From positions 1-10,502 of the forward strand of contig DYSM01000084.1 in the NCBI GenBank assembly GCA_020718265.1: DNA of 10,502 bases, given 5' to 3'. A program made the translations under genes and the position numbers. Of the stretch, positions 1 to 6,638 are shown piece by piece. The first letter of the stretch is position 1, and the number at the start of each line of letters is the position of its first letter. This DNA is from Draconibacterium orientale. Lineage in GTDB: Bacteria > Bacteroidota > Bacteroidia > Bacteroidales > JAADGE01. The notes below the pieces were generated by a model. It saw only the letters and a list, made by a program, of their open reading frames with translations, made no database searches and was not told the origin of the DNA.

Positions 1-40
1 TAAATTCAAATATTTACACGTTTTCTTACAAATACTATTT

Positions 41-95
41 ATATCGTATTATTAATCAATGATTTAAAAAATCAAGTGCGGTTGAATAGTTACGA
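41..95 (+). repeat. Dispersed intergenic repeat, left copy
   Basis: This copy aligns without gaps to 10361-10413, with 44 of 53 positions identical by hand; the stretch from 53 onward has only 4 mismatches in 41. The conserved end is TGCGGTTGAATAGTTACGA (77-95), preceded by a shared TTTAAAAAATCAAG block. A third, inverted copy lies at 10204-10222. No coding potential is seen here. It lies downstream of the nqr terminator, outside any gene. The family is not recognised; it could be a MITE end, a REP-like element or a solo terminal repeat of an insertion sequence. Confidence 0.7.
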
Positions 96-103
96 TTATA
101 TAA

Positions 104-124
104 TTGTTTGGGCTTTACAAACAA
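104..124. other. Small hairpin in the left intergenic region
   Basis: TTGTTTG (104-110) and CAAACAA (118-124) are perfect 7-nt inverted arms around a 7-nt loop. No T-tract follows on either strand, so this is not a convincing terminator. The rest of 96-160 shows no gene, RNA or promoter that I can support. Confidence 0.3.
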
Positions 125-162
125 CGGAGCATTCTGTATTCTTCAAAGTTAAATATTTTCCT

Positions 163-200
163 AAAAAAACAAAAGAGGCAGCGAAATTGCAACCTCTTTT
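163..200 (-). terminator. Rho-independent terminator of the nqr operon
   Basis: On the minus strand, AAAAGAGG (200-193) pairs with CCTCTTTT (178-171). The stem is extended inward by a T-G wobble, one mismatch and a GC/GC pair, leaving a short loop of about six nucleotides. A GTTTTTTT tract (170-163) follows. The hairpin starts 9 nt after the nqrF stop codon, the expected place for the end of the operon transcript. The arms also carry A and T runs, so weak bidirectional function is possible. Confidence 0.85.
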
Positions 201-209
201 TGTGAATTT

Positions 210-1478
210 TTAGCCTCCGAAATCGTCAAACATCACGTTTTCGTCGAGAACACCCAAATCGGACAGCATTTTTTGAACTGCTGAGTTCATTTGAGGCGGA
301 CCGCAGAGGTAGTATTCAATTTCCTCCGGTTCTTCGTGTGTTTTCAAATATAAATCGAAAATAACTTGGTGAATAAAGCCTTTCGCGCCTGTCCAATTGT
401 CTTGCGGAAGTGGTTCGGAAAGTGCTAAATTCCATTTGAAATTCGGATTTTCAGCCTGAATTTTATCAAATTGTTCGGCATAAAACACTTCGCGTAACGA
501 GCGCGCGCCGTACCAGAACGTAGCTTTACGGTCGGTTTTTTGAGTCAAAAATTGGTCAAAAATATGCGAACGCATCGGAGCCATGCCTGCGCCGCCGCCG
601 ATAAACATCATTTCTTTTTTTGTTTTCTTGATGAAGAATTCGCCGTAAGGTCCTGATACCATGACTTTATCGCCGGGTTTTCTTGAAAATATATAAGAAG
701 AACAAATTCCCGGATTCACAGCCATAAACGCATTCTTTGCTCTGTCCCACGGCGGTGTTGCGATACGAATATTCAACATCACAATATTTCCTTCGGCAGG
801 GTGATTAGCCATAGAGTAGGCGCGGTATGTCGGTTCCGGATTTTTCATTTGGAAATCCCACATTTTGAATTTGTCCCAATCTTCGCGGTATTCCGTCGCA
901 ATGTCAAAATCTTTGAAATTTACATCAATTTTCGGTACATCTATCTGAATATAGCCGCCCGATTGGAAATCCAAAGTTTCGCCTTCGGGCAAGCGCACAA
1001 CAAATTCTTTGATAAATGTGGCAACGTTTCCGTTTGAAACCACTTCGCATTCCCATTTCTTAATGCCCATCACCTCGTGCGGAATTTCGATGTGCATGTT
1101 TTCTTTAACTTTTACTTGACAAGCCAAACGATGTCCGGTTTGTTGCTCTTTTCGCGTGAAGAAGCCTTTTTCGGTTGGCAAAATTTCGCCTCCGCCTTCT
1201 TCCACAACACATCGGCACATACCGCACGAACCGCCGCCTCCGCAAGCAGATGGCAGCAGAATTTTTTGTGCTTGAAGCGTGTTTAGCAGTGTGCTTCCGG
1301 GTTCAACGGTGTATTGGTGGTCTTTGTCGTTGTTGATGTTGAGTTGCACGTGTCCCGAAGGCATGAGTTTGGCTTTGGCGAACAACAAAATGGCAACGAG
1401 CAGCAAGGTTGTAACTAAGAATACGATGACACTATAGGTCAAAATCGTAGTCATTGTTGGTGCTTGTAATAATATCAT
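210..1478 (-). CDS. nqrF: Na+-translocating NADH:quinone reductase subunit F
   Basis: NqrF is the electron entry subunit of Na+-NQR: it oxidises NADH on the cytoplasmic side and passes electrons through FAD and a [2Fe-2S] cluster into the membrane subunits. The 422-residue product has one N-terminal membrane helix (about 12-35). A ferredoxin-like domain follows with cluster ligands C79, C85, C88 (SACGGGGSCGMC) and C120 (RLAC). Next is a ferredoxin-reductase-type domain with the FAD motif RAYS (219-222), the nucleotide-binding loop GGGAGMAPMRSH (294-305), YLCGPPQM (390-397) and the typical C-terminal FDDFGG. It is the last gene of the operon, 20 nt after nqrE and just before a terminator. The start is uncertain: Met9 (ATG at 1454-1452) gives MTTILTYS, which looks more like family N-termini and would make 414 residues. 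Confidence 0.97.
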   Translation of the reverse strand: MILLQAPTMTTILTYSVIVFLVTTLLLVAILLFAKAKLMPSGHVQLNINNDKDHQYTVEPGSTLLNTLQAQKILLPSACGGGGSCGMCRCVVEEGGGEILPTEKGFFTRKEQQTGHRLACQVKVKENMHIEIPHEVMGIKKWECEVVSNGNVATFIKEFVVRLPEGETLDFQSGGYIQIDVPKIDVNFKDFDIATEYREDWDKFKMWDFQMKNPEPTYRAYSMANHPAEGNIVMLNIRIATPPWDRAKNAFMAVNPGICSSYIFSRKPGDKVMVSGPYGEFFIKKTKKEMMFIGGGAGMAPMRSHIFDQFLTQKTDRKATFWYGARSLREVFYAEQFDKIQAENPNFKWNLALSEPLPQDNWTGAKGFIHQVIFDLYLKTHEEPEEIEYYLCGPPQMNSAVQKMLSDLGVLDENVMFDDFGG

Positions 1479-1498
1479 GTGTCTTAATTTTTATCGTA

Positions 1499-2122
1499 TT
1501 AGAATTTAATTCCCATAAAAGTCATAAAGGCAATTGCCATTAAACCTGTGGTTATGAATGTGATACCGATTCCGCGTAAGGGCGCGGGCACGTGCGAGTA
1601 GCGTATGCGTTCGCGTATGGCTGCGATGCCGATAATGGCGATTGCCCAACCGATTCCGGAACCCAGACTGAACATGGTAACTTCGCCAAACGAGCTGTAT
1701 TCGCGTTCTTGCATGAACAAGGCTGCTCCGAGAATGGCGCAGTTTACGGCTATCAACGGTAAGAAAATACCGAGTTGATTATAAAGTGTGGGCGAATATT
1801 TTTCAACAACCATTTCAACTAATTGCACGATTGATGCGATAACTGCAATGTAAAGGATGAAACTCAGAAAGCTGAGGTCTATTTCGGCAGCTTCTGCATC
1901 GCCGAGCAACCAACCCAAGGCTCCTTTTTTTAGCATGTAGTTTTCAAGCAACCAGTTTACCGGTGTCGTAACCAAAATTACGAATATAACGGCTATTCCT
2001 AAGCCGACTGCGGTTTTCACGCTTTTTGATACTGCAAGGAATGAGCACATTCCGAGAAAGTATGCAAAAATCATATTGTCAACAAAAATCGACTTTATGA
2101 ATATGTTTATTAATTCTTGCAT
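1499..2122 (-). CDS. nqrE: Na+-translocating NADH:quinone reductase subunit E
   Basis: NqrE is a six-helix inner-membrane subunit that pairs with its paralogue NqrD, in inverted topology. Together they hold a membrane-embedded iron-sulphur centre that relays electrons from NqrF to NqrC. The 207-residue product opens with the family signature SIFVDNMIFAYFLGMCSFLA (residues 11-30), containing C26. The second cysteine, C128, lies in VNCAILG. These correspond to the two metal-ligand cysteines known for the family. Length is normal and the gene is intact. It starts 17 nt after nqrD and ends 20 nt before nqrF. RnfA is a homologue, but the order with nqrA, B, C, D and F settles the assignment. Confidence 0.97.
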   Translation of the reverse strand: MQELINIFIKSIFVDNMIFAYFLGMCSFLAVSKSVKTAVGLGIAVIFVILVTTPVNWLLENYMLKKGALGWLLGDAEAAEIDLSFLSFILYIAVIASIVQLVEMVVEKYSPTLYNQLGIFLPLIAVNCAILGAALFMQEREYSSFGEVTMFSLGSGIGWAIAIIGIAAIRERIRYSHVPAPLRGIGITFITTGLMAIAFMTFMGIKF

Positions 2123-2139
2123 TTTTGTAAATTTTAATA

Positions 2140-2781
2140 TTAATCTTCAATAAGTTCTCTTGTGCGCGAACGTTGCACCCAAATGATAACACCCATAATA
2201 ATGAGTGCCATCGGCGGCAAAATTACAAGTCCGTTATCGGCGTAACCGATTGAATATAAGCCTGTTGCAGGGTTTTCGCCTGCTTTTTCGCCAAACACCG
2301 CAAACCCGGCAATGGTTCCGGAGCCGAACAATTCTCGTATAAGTGAAACAATTATCAAAATCATTGCATAGCCGCCGCCGTTTCCGACACCGTCTAAGAA
2401 CGATTGCCAAGGTTTGTTCCCGAGTGCGAAGGCTTCAAAACGTCCCATCAGAATGCAGTTTGTGATAATCAGACCTACGAAAACCGAGAGTTGTTTGCTG
2501 ATGTCATACACATAAGCTTTCAAAACTTGGTCAACAATAATTACAAGTGCAGCCGCTACAACGAGTTGCACAATAATGCGAATGCGCGATGGTATTGTGT
2601 TGCGCAACAGCGAGATAACAACGTTTCCCATTGCGACAACAAAAATAACTGAAATTGACATTACAATTGCCGGCATCAGCTTTACCGTTACGGCAAGCGC
2701 GGAACATATTCCCAAAACCTGAACCGTAATTGGGTTCGTGAGGTTTAATGGTCCGGTTATTAATTTACTATTTTTTCCCAT
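2140..2781 (-). CDS. nqrD: Na+-translocating NADH:quinone reductase subunit D
   Basis: NqrD is a polytopic membrane subunit of Na+-NQR, homologous to RnfE and to NqrE. The 213-residue product has about six hydrophobic helices and the family motifs LGICSALAVT (C26) and ITNCILMGR (C109). These two cysteines pair with those of NqrE to bind the intramembrane iron-sulphur centre. The N-terminus, with PLNLTNPITVQVLGICSALA (11-30), matches the usual start of NqrD. The C-terminus is short and charged. It lies 27 nt downstream of nqrC and 17 nt upstream of nqrE. No truncation or frameshift is seen. Confidence 0.97.
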   Translation of the reverse strand: MGKNSKLITGPLNLTNPITVQVLGICSALAVTVKLMPAIVMSISVIFVVAMGNVVISLLRNTIPSRIRIIVQLVVAAALVIIVDQVLKAYVYDISKQLSVFVGLIITNCILMGRFEAFALGNKPWQSFLDGVGNGGGYAMILIIVSLIRELFGSGTIAGFAVFGEKAGENPATGLYSIGYADNGLVILPPMALIIMGVIIWVQRSRTRELIED

Positions 2782-2808
2782 GATTAAAATCTCTTAAAAT
2801 TTTCGGAA

Positions 2809-3561
2809 TTATTTTTTATTTTTTTCAAAAAATGCTTTGTAAGCGAACAGCCAATCGTCTTTCATCATTGCTTCCAAACCCTTGCTGGTTATGGTTCCGC
2901 CGGAAATTGCATCAACTCCGTGGTGTGTGTCGCCGGCAGCAACTGCTGCACCTTTTCCGCCTTTGTGTGCGGTGATGGAAACCATTTTACTTCCTTCAAA
3001 CAAGGTTTTGCCTAAAAATTGTTTCTCAAACCAATCTGTATTAATTTCTGCGCCCAAACCGGGAGTTTCGCCTTTGTGGTCAAAAACGGCTCCGGAAATT
3101 GTGTTAAAATCGTCTTTTAAGGACAGATAACCCCAAATCGGACCCCATAAGCCCTTGCCGCGCAACGGAATTATGGTTTTTACGATGCCGTCATCCATTT
3201 TTGCTTCATAAATCGGAAGTGTAGCTTCTTTTTTCTCAAAAATATTCTTTCCTTCTACCTTTAAATTTAGTTCAAACACTTGTTTTTTCTGCGCTGCGTC
3301 TTTTCCTTCTATTACAACTTCGCCTTTTGTGTTTACGGCATATTGCTTGACGATGTATTTGGAGTAGGTTTCTTCTGCGTTTGCAGGTGTCGTTTCAATG
3401 CCTATGGATTGCAAAATGTTTTGCATTTTTTCGATGCGGATATTTGCATCCTGCGCGGGTTGGAGTTGCACTGCCGTGAATGCCAAGCCTGCCGCAACGA
3501 CGACCACCAATATGGTTGAATATATGATGGTGTATAAATTGCTGTTTGTATCGAGTTTCAT
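2809..3561 (-). CDS. nqrC: Na+-translocating NADH:quinone reductase subunit C
   Basis: NqrC carries a covalently bound FMN and passes electrons from the NqrD/E iron centre to NqrB. The 250-residue product has one N-terminal membrane anchor (about 12-32) and a periplasmic FMN-binding domain. The conserved GETPGLGAEI (164-173) precedes the flavinylation site, DAISGGTITS (217-226), with T223 as the expected FMN-linked threonine. The family consensus around this residue is SGAT, so the alanine is replaced by glycine here. I expect this to be a tolerated variant, because the rest of the site and the domain are intact. Flavinylation needs ApbE, which is not encoded in this window. The gene lies 32 nt after nqrB. 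Confidence 0.97.
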   Translation of the reverse strand: MKLDTNSNLYTIIYSTILVVVVAAGLAFTAVQLQPAQDANIRIEKMQNILQSIGIETTPANAEETYSKYIVKQYAVNTKGEVVIEGKDAAQKKQVFELNLKVEGKNIFEKKEATLPIYEAKMDDGIVKTIIPLRGKGLWGPIWGYLSLKDDFNTISGAVFDHKGETPGLGAEINTDWFEKQFLGKTLFEGSKMVSITAHKGGKGAAVAAGDTHHGVDAISGGTITSKGLEAMMKDDWLFAYKAFFEKNKK

Positions 3562-3593
3562 TTTCGTAACTATTTCTTTCTTAATAATTTGTA

Positions 3594-4886
3594 TTACGCT
3601 TGAGCTTTTACTTTAAGTCGATTCATTCTGCGTTTAACATTTTTACGAACGACGAAGTGGTCAATGGTGGACGCAAAAATATTCATAAGTAAAATTGACA
3701 ACATCATACCTTCCGGATATGCAGGGTTTAAAATTCTGACAATCAATGTAATAGCTCCAATCAGGAAGCCGTAAATCCATTTCCCGCGTTCGGTTTGCGC
3801 TGCTGTTACCGGGTCGGTTGCCATGAATACTGCGCCGAATGCGAATCCGCCCACAACTAAATGTTCGTAAAACGGCATGTCCATGTAAGGATTTGCGCCT
3901 ATCAGATTGAAAATGAAGCCCATAAATGCACCGCCTATAAAAACAGACAGCATAACTCGCCAGTTTGCGACGCCTGTAAAAAGCAAAAATGCAGCTCCCA
4001 GAAGTATCATTGCTGTTGAAGTTTCGCCAATAGAACCCGGAATTGTTCCGATAAATGAATCCCAAACGGAAGGCATTGATTCTAAGGCACTTGCAATTTG
4101 TTCTGTCAATTGTTTTGCAAGTTCTGTATCGCCGGCGGCTTGCGCTTTTTGTAACGCGCTGTTCAAATCGACGGTCGAAGCATATTGTCCGAGCGGCGTA
4201 GCTCCGCTGGTAACGTCCACAACTTTTTCGCCGTAAGTATTTACAAATTCGCCGGCAGCGTTGGTATGTCCGCCGTCCATGCCCGAAATCCAAATTTTAT
4301 CGCCCGACATTTTTGAAGGATACGCAAAAAACAGAATCGCGCGTGCCAAAAGTGCGGGATTTACAATATTCATACCTGTTCCGCCAAACACTTCTTTGCC
4401 AAAAAGTGCTGACATTGAGGTCGCTACGGCAACCATCCACAGCGGAACATCCACCGGAACAATCATCGCAATGAGTAAACCTGAAACAAGGAAACCTTCT
4501 TCGATTTCTTTATTTTTGATGTAAACAAAGATAAATTCTGTGCCCAAACCGGCGGCGTACGCCACAAAAATCAACGGCACAACTTTTACCAATCCGTGCA
4601 TAAATTCTTGCATGAATCCGGCATCAACGCCTATGGAACTGAAATATTGATTTCCGGTGTTCCACATTCCGAACAGTAGTGCAGGCACCAATGCTAAAAC
4701 AACAAATATCATCAAACGCTTGCTGTCTAAGGCATCGCGGACATGTGCGCCTTTGCGCGGGGTCGTATGTCCGGGTACGAACAGGAACGTTTCGAAACTC
4801 TCGAACACTGCGCCGAATCGTTCGTATTTTCCGCCCTTGCTAAAGTTCGGTTTTAGTTTATCAACGAGTCTTTCTAAACTTTTCAT
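3594..4886 (-). CDS. nqrB: Na+-translocating NADH:quinone reductase subunit B
   Basis: NqrB is the large membrane subunit. It carries a covalent FMN and riboflavin, and is thought to form the Na+ path and help reduce quinone. The 430-residue product has about ten hydrophobic segments. The FMN motif is DVTSGATP (224-231), with T230 as the attachment residue. Other family landmarks are GKEVFGGTGMNIVNPALLAR (163-182), IPGSIGETS (282-290) and FMATDPVTAAQTERGKWIYG (354-373). Between the FMN motif and DSFIGTIPGS lies a charged, helix-prone stretch (about 238-272) that looks longer than in the Vibrio protein as I recall it. The gene starts 27 nt after nqrA. RnfD is the homologue, but the long N-terminus and gene order indicate NqrB. 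Confidence 0.97.
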   Translation of the reverse strand: MKSLERLVDKLKPNFSKGGKYERFGAVFESFETFLFVPGHTTPRKGAHVRDALDSKRLMIFVVLALVPALLFGMWNTGNQYFSSIGVDAGFMQEFMHGLVKVVPLIFVAYAAGLGTEFIFVYIKNKEIEEGFLVSGLLIAMIVPVDVPLWMVAVATSMSALFGKEVFGGTGMNIVNPALLARAILFFAYPSKMSGDKIWISGMDGGHTNAAGEFVNTYGEKVVDVTSGATPLGQYASTVDLNSALQKAQAAGDTELAKQLTEQIASALESMPSVWDSFIGTIPGSIGETSTAMILLGAAFLLFTGVANWRVMLSVFIGGAFMGFIFNLIGANPYMDMPFYEHLVVGGFAFGAVFMATDPVTAAQTERGKWIYGFLIGAITLIVRILNPAYPEGMMLSILLMNIFASTIDHFVVRKNVKRRMNRLKVKAQA

Positions 4887-4913
4887 TTTATTTTGAATCT
4901 TTTCTTTTTTAGA

Positions 4914-6269
4914 CTAACCTAATTCTTTCATTAAGAAATCGAAACCATTGCTGAGTTCTTTTTGAATTTCGATTTTGGATGAATTGATTACTTCGCAAAG
5001 TGCCATATCTTCTTCCACAACTTCGTAAATTCCAAGCTCTTCCATCAGTTCAATGTCCCGAATTATGACGGCTTTCATCAATTGCATCGGCAAAATATCC
5101 ATCGGAAATACTTTTTCCATTTCGCCTGTATTTATAAAGGCTCGATGACTGCCGTGCAGTTTTGAGCTCATTTCAAGTTCCTTTTTCGGATTTACCCAAT
5201 GAAAAAATGTGCGCGAAATGCTGAATTTCCCAAGACCCGGCATTATCCATCCGAAAAGTTCCGGACGATTGCCCTCAGGAATTGCCGTAATTTGATAATC
5301 AAAATGTCCGAGCGGCAAATGATTTTCGATTTTTTCGCCGGTCAGGACGTTGCCCGAAATAATACGAACGGCTTTGTCAGATTGCTGGATTTTGTCTTTT
5401 ATAATGTCACCGACCATTGCTCCGGCAATTATTTTATAGTATTTCGGAGTTTTCACTTCCGAACCTGTCAGTGCAATGGTTTTGTGCGCATCGTATTTCC
5501 CGGTTCGGAACAAACGACCGATTATTAAAACATCCGGAACGCGCAATGTCCAGACAACTTCACCTTTATTAATAGGTTTTACTTTGTTGATTTGAATGCC
5601 CACATTTCCAGCCGGATGCGGTCCTTCAAACTCATACATTTCAACATTTGCAGTATTTTTAAACGGACTTGACATGCCTGCCGAACGTACGCCCAGATAA
5701 ATTTTTCCGTCCGTGAGTTTTTTTAACGCATCAATACCGGTTTGAAATGCTTCAAATTCATCTTTCACGATAAAATCGTAATCCGGAGCCAAAGGAGCAG
5801 AATCAAAGGCAGTTACAAAAATATCGCGCGGCGTAACTTCCGGTTTTGGCGTAATGCCGAACGGACGTTGTTTGATGTAAGTCCAGCAACCGCTTTTCAA
5901 CAAATTTTCTTTAATTTGCTCACGGCTAAGGTCTTTCGGGACACCTTTTGTGAAGCTTTCATAAGCATTTTTTCCGTCTGCTTCAATTACAAAATCAAGA
6001 ATTTTGCGTTTGTCGCCGCGTTCAATAGCTACAAGTTTTCCGCTCACGGGCGAGGTAAAAAGCACTTCGGGATTGTATTTGTCGTGAAACAGTGCCGTGC
6101 CTGCTTTAACGACAGTATCTTCTTTGGCAAGCAATTTCGGAGTAATGTTCCGAAAATCGTCGGGTCTAATCGCATAGCGAGACAAGCCTGTAAGGTCTGT
6201 AACGGAACGTTCCGCTTTGCCTTTCAGGTTGATGTCTAAGCCCTGTTTTATTTTTATTACTCTTGACAT
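4914..6269 (-). CDS. nqrA: Na+-translocating NADH:quinone reductase subunit A
   Basis: NqrA is the cytoplasmic-side subunit of Na+-NQR; it carries no redox cofactor seen in its sequence and has been linked to quinone binding. The 451-residue product starts MSRVIKIKQGLDINLKGKAE, a typical NqrA N-terminus. It has the lipoyl/biotinyl-like segment SPVSGKLVAIERGDKRKI (73-90), the conserved GPHPAGNVGI (216-225), LPLGHFDYQITAIPEGN (318-334) and a C-terminal MDILPMQLMKA (390-400). It is the first gene of the operon. Its ATG lies about 30 nt downstream of a promoter-like element, and there is no strong Shine-Dalgarno sequence, as is usual in Bacteroidota. Length is normal and the gene is intact. Confidence 0.97.
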   Translation of the reverse strand: MSRVIKIKQGLDINLKGKAERSVTDLTGLSRYAIRPDDFRNITPKLLAKEDTVVKAGTALFHDKYNPEVLFTSPVSGKLVAIERGDKRKILDFVIEADGKNAYESFTKGVPKDLSREQIKENLLKSGCWTYIKQRPFGITPKPEVTPRDIFVTAFDSAPLAPDYDFIVKDEFEAFQTGIDALKKLTDGKIYLGVRSAGMSSPFKNTANVEMYEFEGPHPAGNVGIQINKVKPINKGEVVWTLRVPDVLIIGRLFRTGKYDAHKTIALTGSEVKTPKYYKIIAGAMVGDIIKDKIQQSDKAVRIISGNVLTGEKIENHLPLGHFDYQITAIPEGNRPELFGWIMPGLGKFSISRTFFHWVNPKKELEMSSKLHGSHRAFINTGEMEKVFPMDILPMQLMKAVIIRDIELMEELGIYEVVEEDMALCEVINSSKIEIQKELSNGFDFLMKELG

Positions 6270-6299
6270 GATTTTTATACTGCTGACTTAAATTTTTTG

Positions 6300-6331
6300 C
6301 AAATCTAAAAAAAAAATAACTGCTATCACAA
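6300..6331 (-). promoter_or_regulatory. Predicted promoter of the nqr operon
   Basis: The minus strand reads TAGATTTG (6307-6300), an exact match to the Bacteroidetes -7 consensus TAnnTTTG. A -33 TTG (6331-6329) lies 21 nt upstream, within the usual spacing. Transcription would begin near 6293-6295, giving a leader of about 25 nt before the nqrA ATG at 6269. The spacer contains a homopolymer: ten T on the minus strand (plus-strand A at 6307-6316) directly abutting the -7 box. Prediction only; no start site has been mapped. Confidence 0.6.
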
Positions 6332-6549
6332 TGTTTTAAAGTATGAATATTTATACATTATTTATCCGTTTGATATTCTATTCTTTAGCTCAAATCATCA
6401 TCTGAAAAACTGCACGAATCTGCTTAGCAACATGTTTTTTTGGAGCACTCTGTTCCGTTATGGTTCTTTTTTGTTGAAAAACAGGCTTAAATTTCTGTTT
6501 TTTTAACACACTTATTTGAACTCAAATGATGTTCTCAAAATGTTTTTCG

Positions 6550-6557
6550 TAAATTTG
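6550..6557 (+). promoter_or_regulatory. Predicted -7 element for porW
   Basis: TAAATTTG matches the Bacteroidetes -7 consensus TAnnTTTG exactly and would start transcription near 6564, about 75 nt before the porW ATG. No TTG is found at the expected -33 distance (about 6527-6530); the nearest upstream TTTG (6515-6518) is 31 nt away, which is too far. The call rests on the -7 box and its position only. Confidence 0.35.
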
Positions 6558-6574
6558 CGTTTCTAAATGCAAGC

Positions 6575-6592
6575 CGTTTTATCGGTAAAACG
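6575..6592 (+). promoter_or_regulatory. Hairpin in the predicted porW leader
   Basis: CGTTTTA (6575-6581) and TAAAACG (6586-6592) are perfect 7-nt arms around a TCGG tetraloop. ATGC (6567-6570) and GCAT (6592-6595) could add outer pairs. No T-tract follows, so it is not a terminator. It would lie at the start of the porW mRNA and could act as a 5' stabilising structure or an inverted-repeat operator. Confidence 0.35.
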
Positions 6593-6638
6593 CATGCAAC
6601 TCCATAATCGAGACTTTTAACTCGTAAAATGAATCGTT

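Larger units (their letters stand above)
6308..6638. other. Divergent intergenic region between nqrA and porW
   Basis: Beyond the two promoter candidates, this AT-rich stretch has no gene that I can support; the best short ORF is 20 codons (6343-6405). A hairpin with AAAAACAG (6477-6484), a 10-nt loop and CTGTTTTT (6495-6502) runs into T residues to 6504. It resembles a weak terminator and is near-symmetric on both strands. No tRNA-like or riboswitch-like fold was recognised. Confidence 0.5.

Noticed and set aside
3562..3574. 13-nt exact match (TTTCGTAACTATT) to the inverted-repeat arm at 10202-10214, in the nqrB-nqrC spacer
   Set aside because: It lacks the GCGGCTG half of the core and shows no further similarity; it also forms the nqrC leader, so it is not counted as a repeat copy.
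3661..4293. 210-codon minus-strand ORF inside nqrB
   Set aside because: It is an out-of-frame shadow of nqrB with an Arg/Cys/Tyr-rich, non-protein-like composition; nqrB itself is clearly the real frame.
5742..6239. 165-codon plus-strand ORF opposite nqrA
   Set aside because: It is antisense to a well-conserved gene and has no recognisable domain; its composition is that of a shadow frame.
6343..6405. 20-codon ORF (ATG to TGA) encoding a hydrophobic peptide in the nqrA-porW intergenic region
   Set aside because: It has no visible ribosome binding site or promoter of its own, is very short, and hydrophobic composition is expected from AT-rich sequence.
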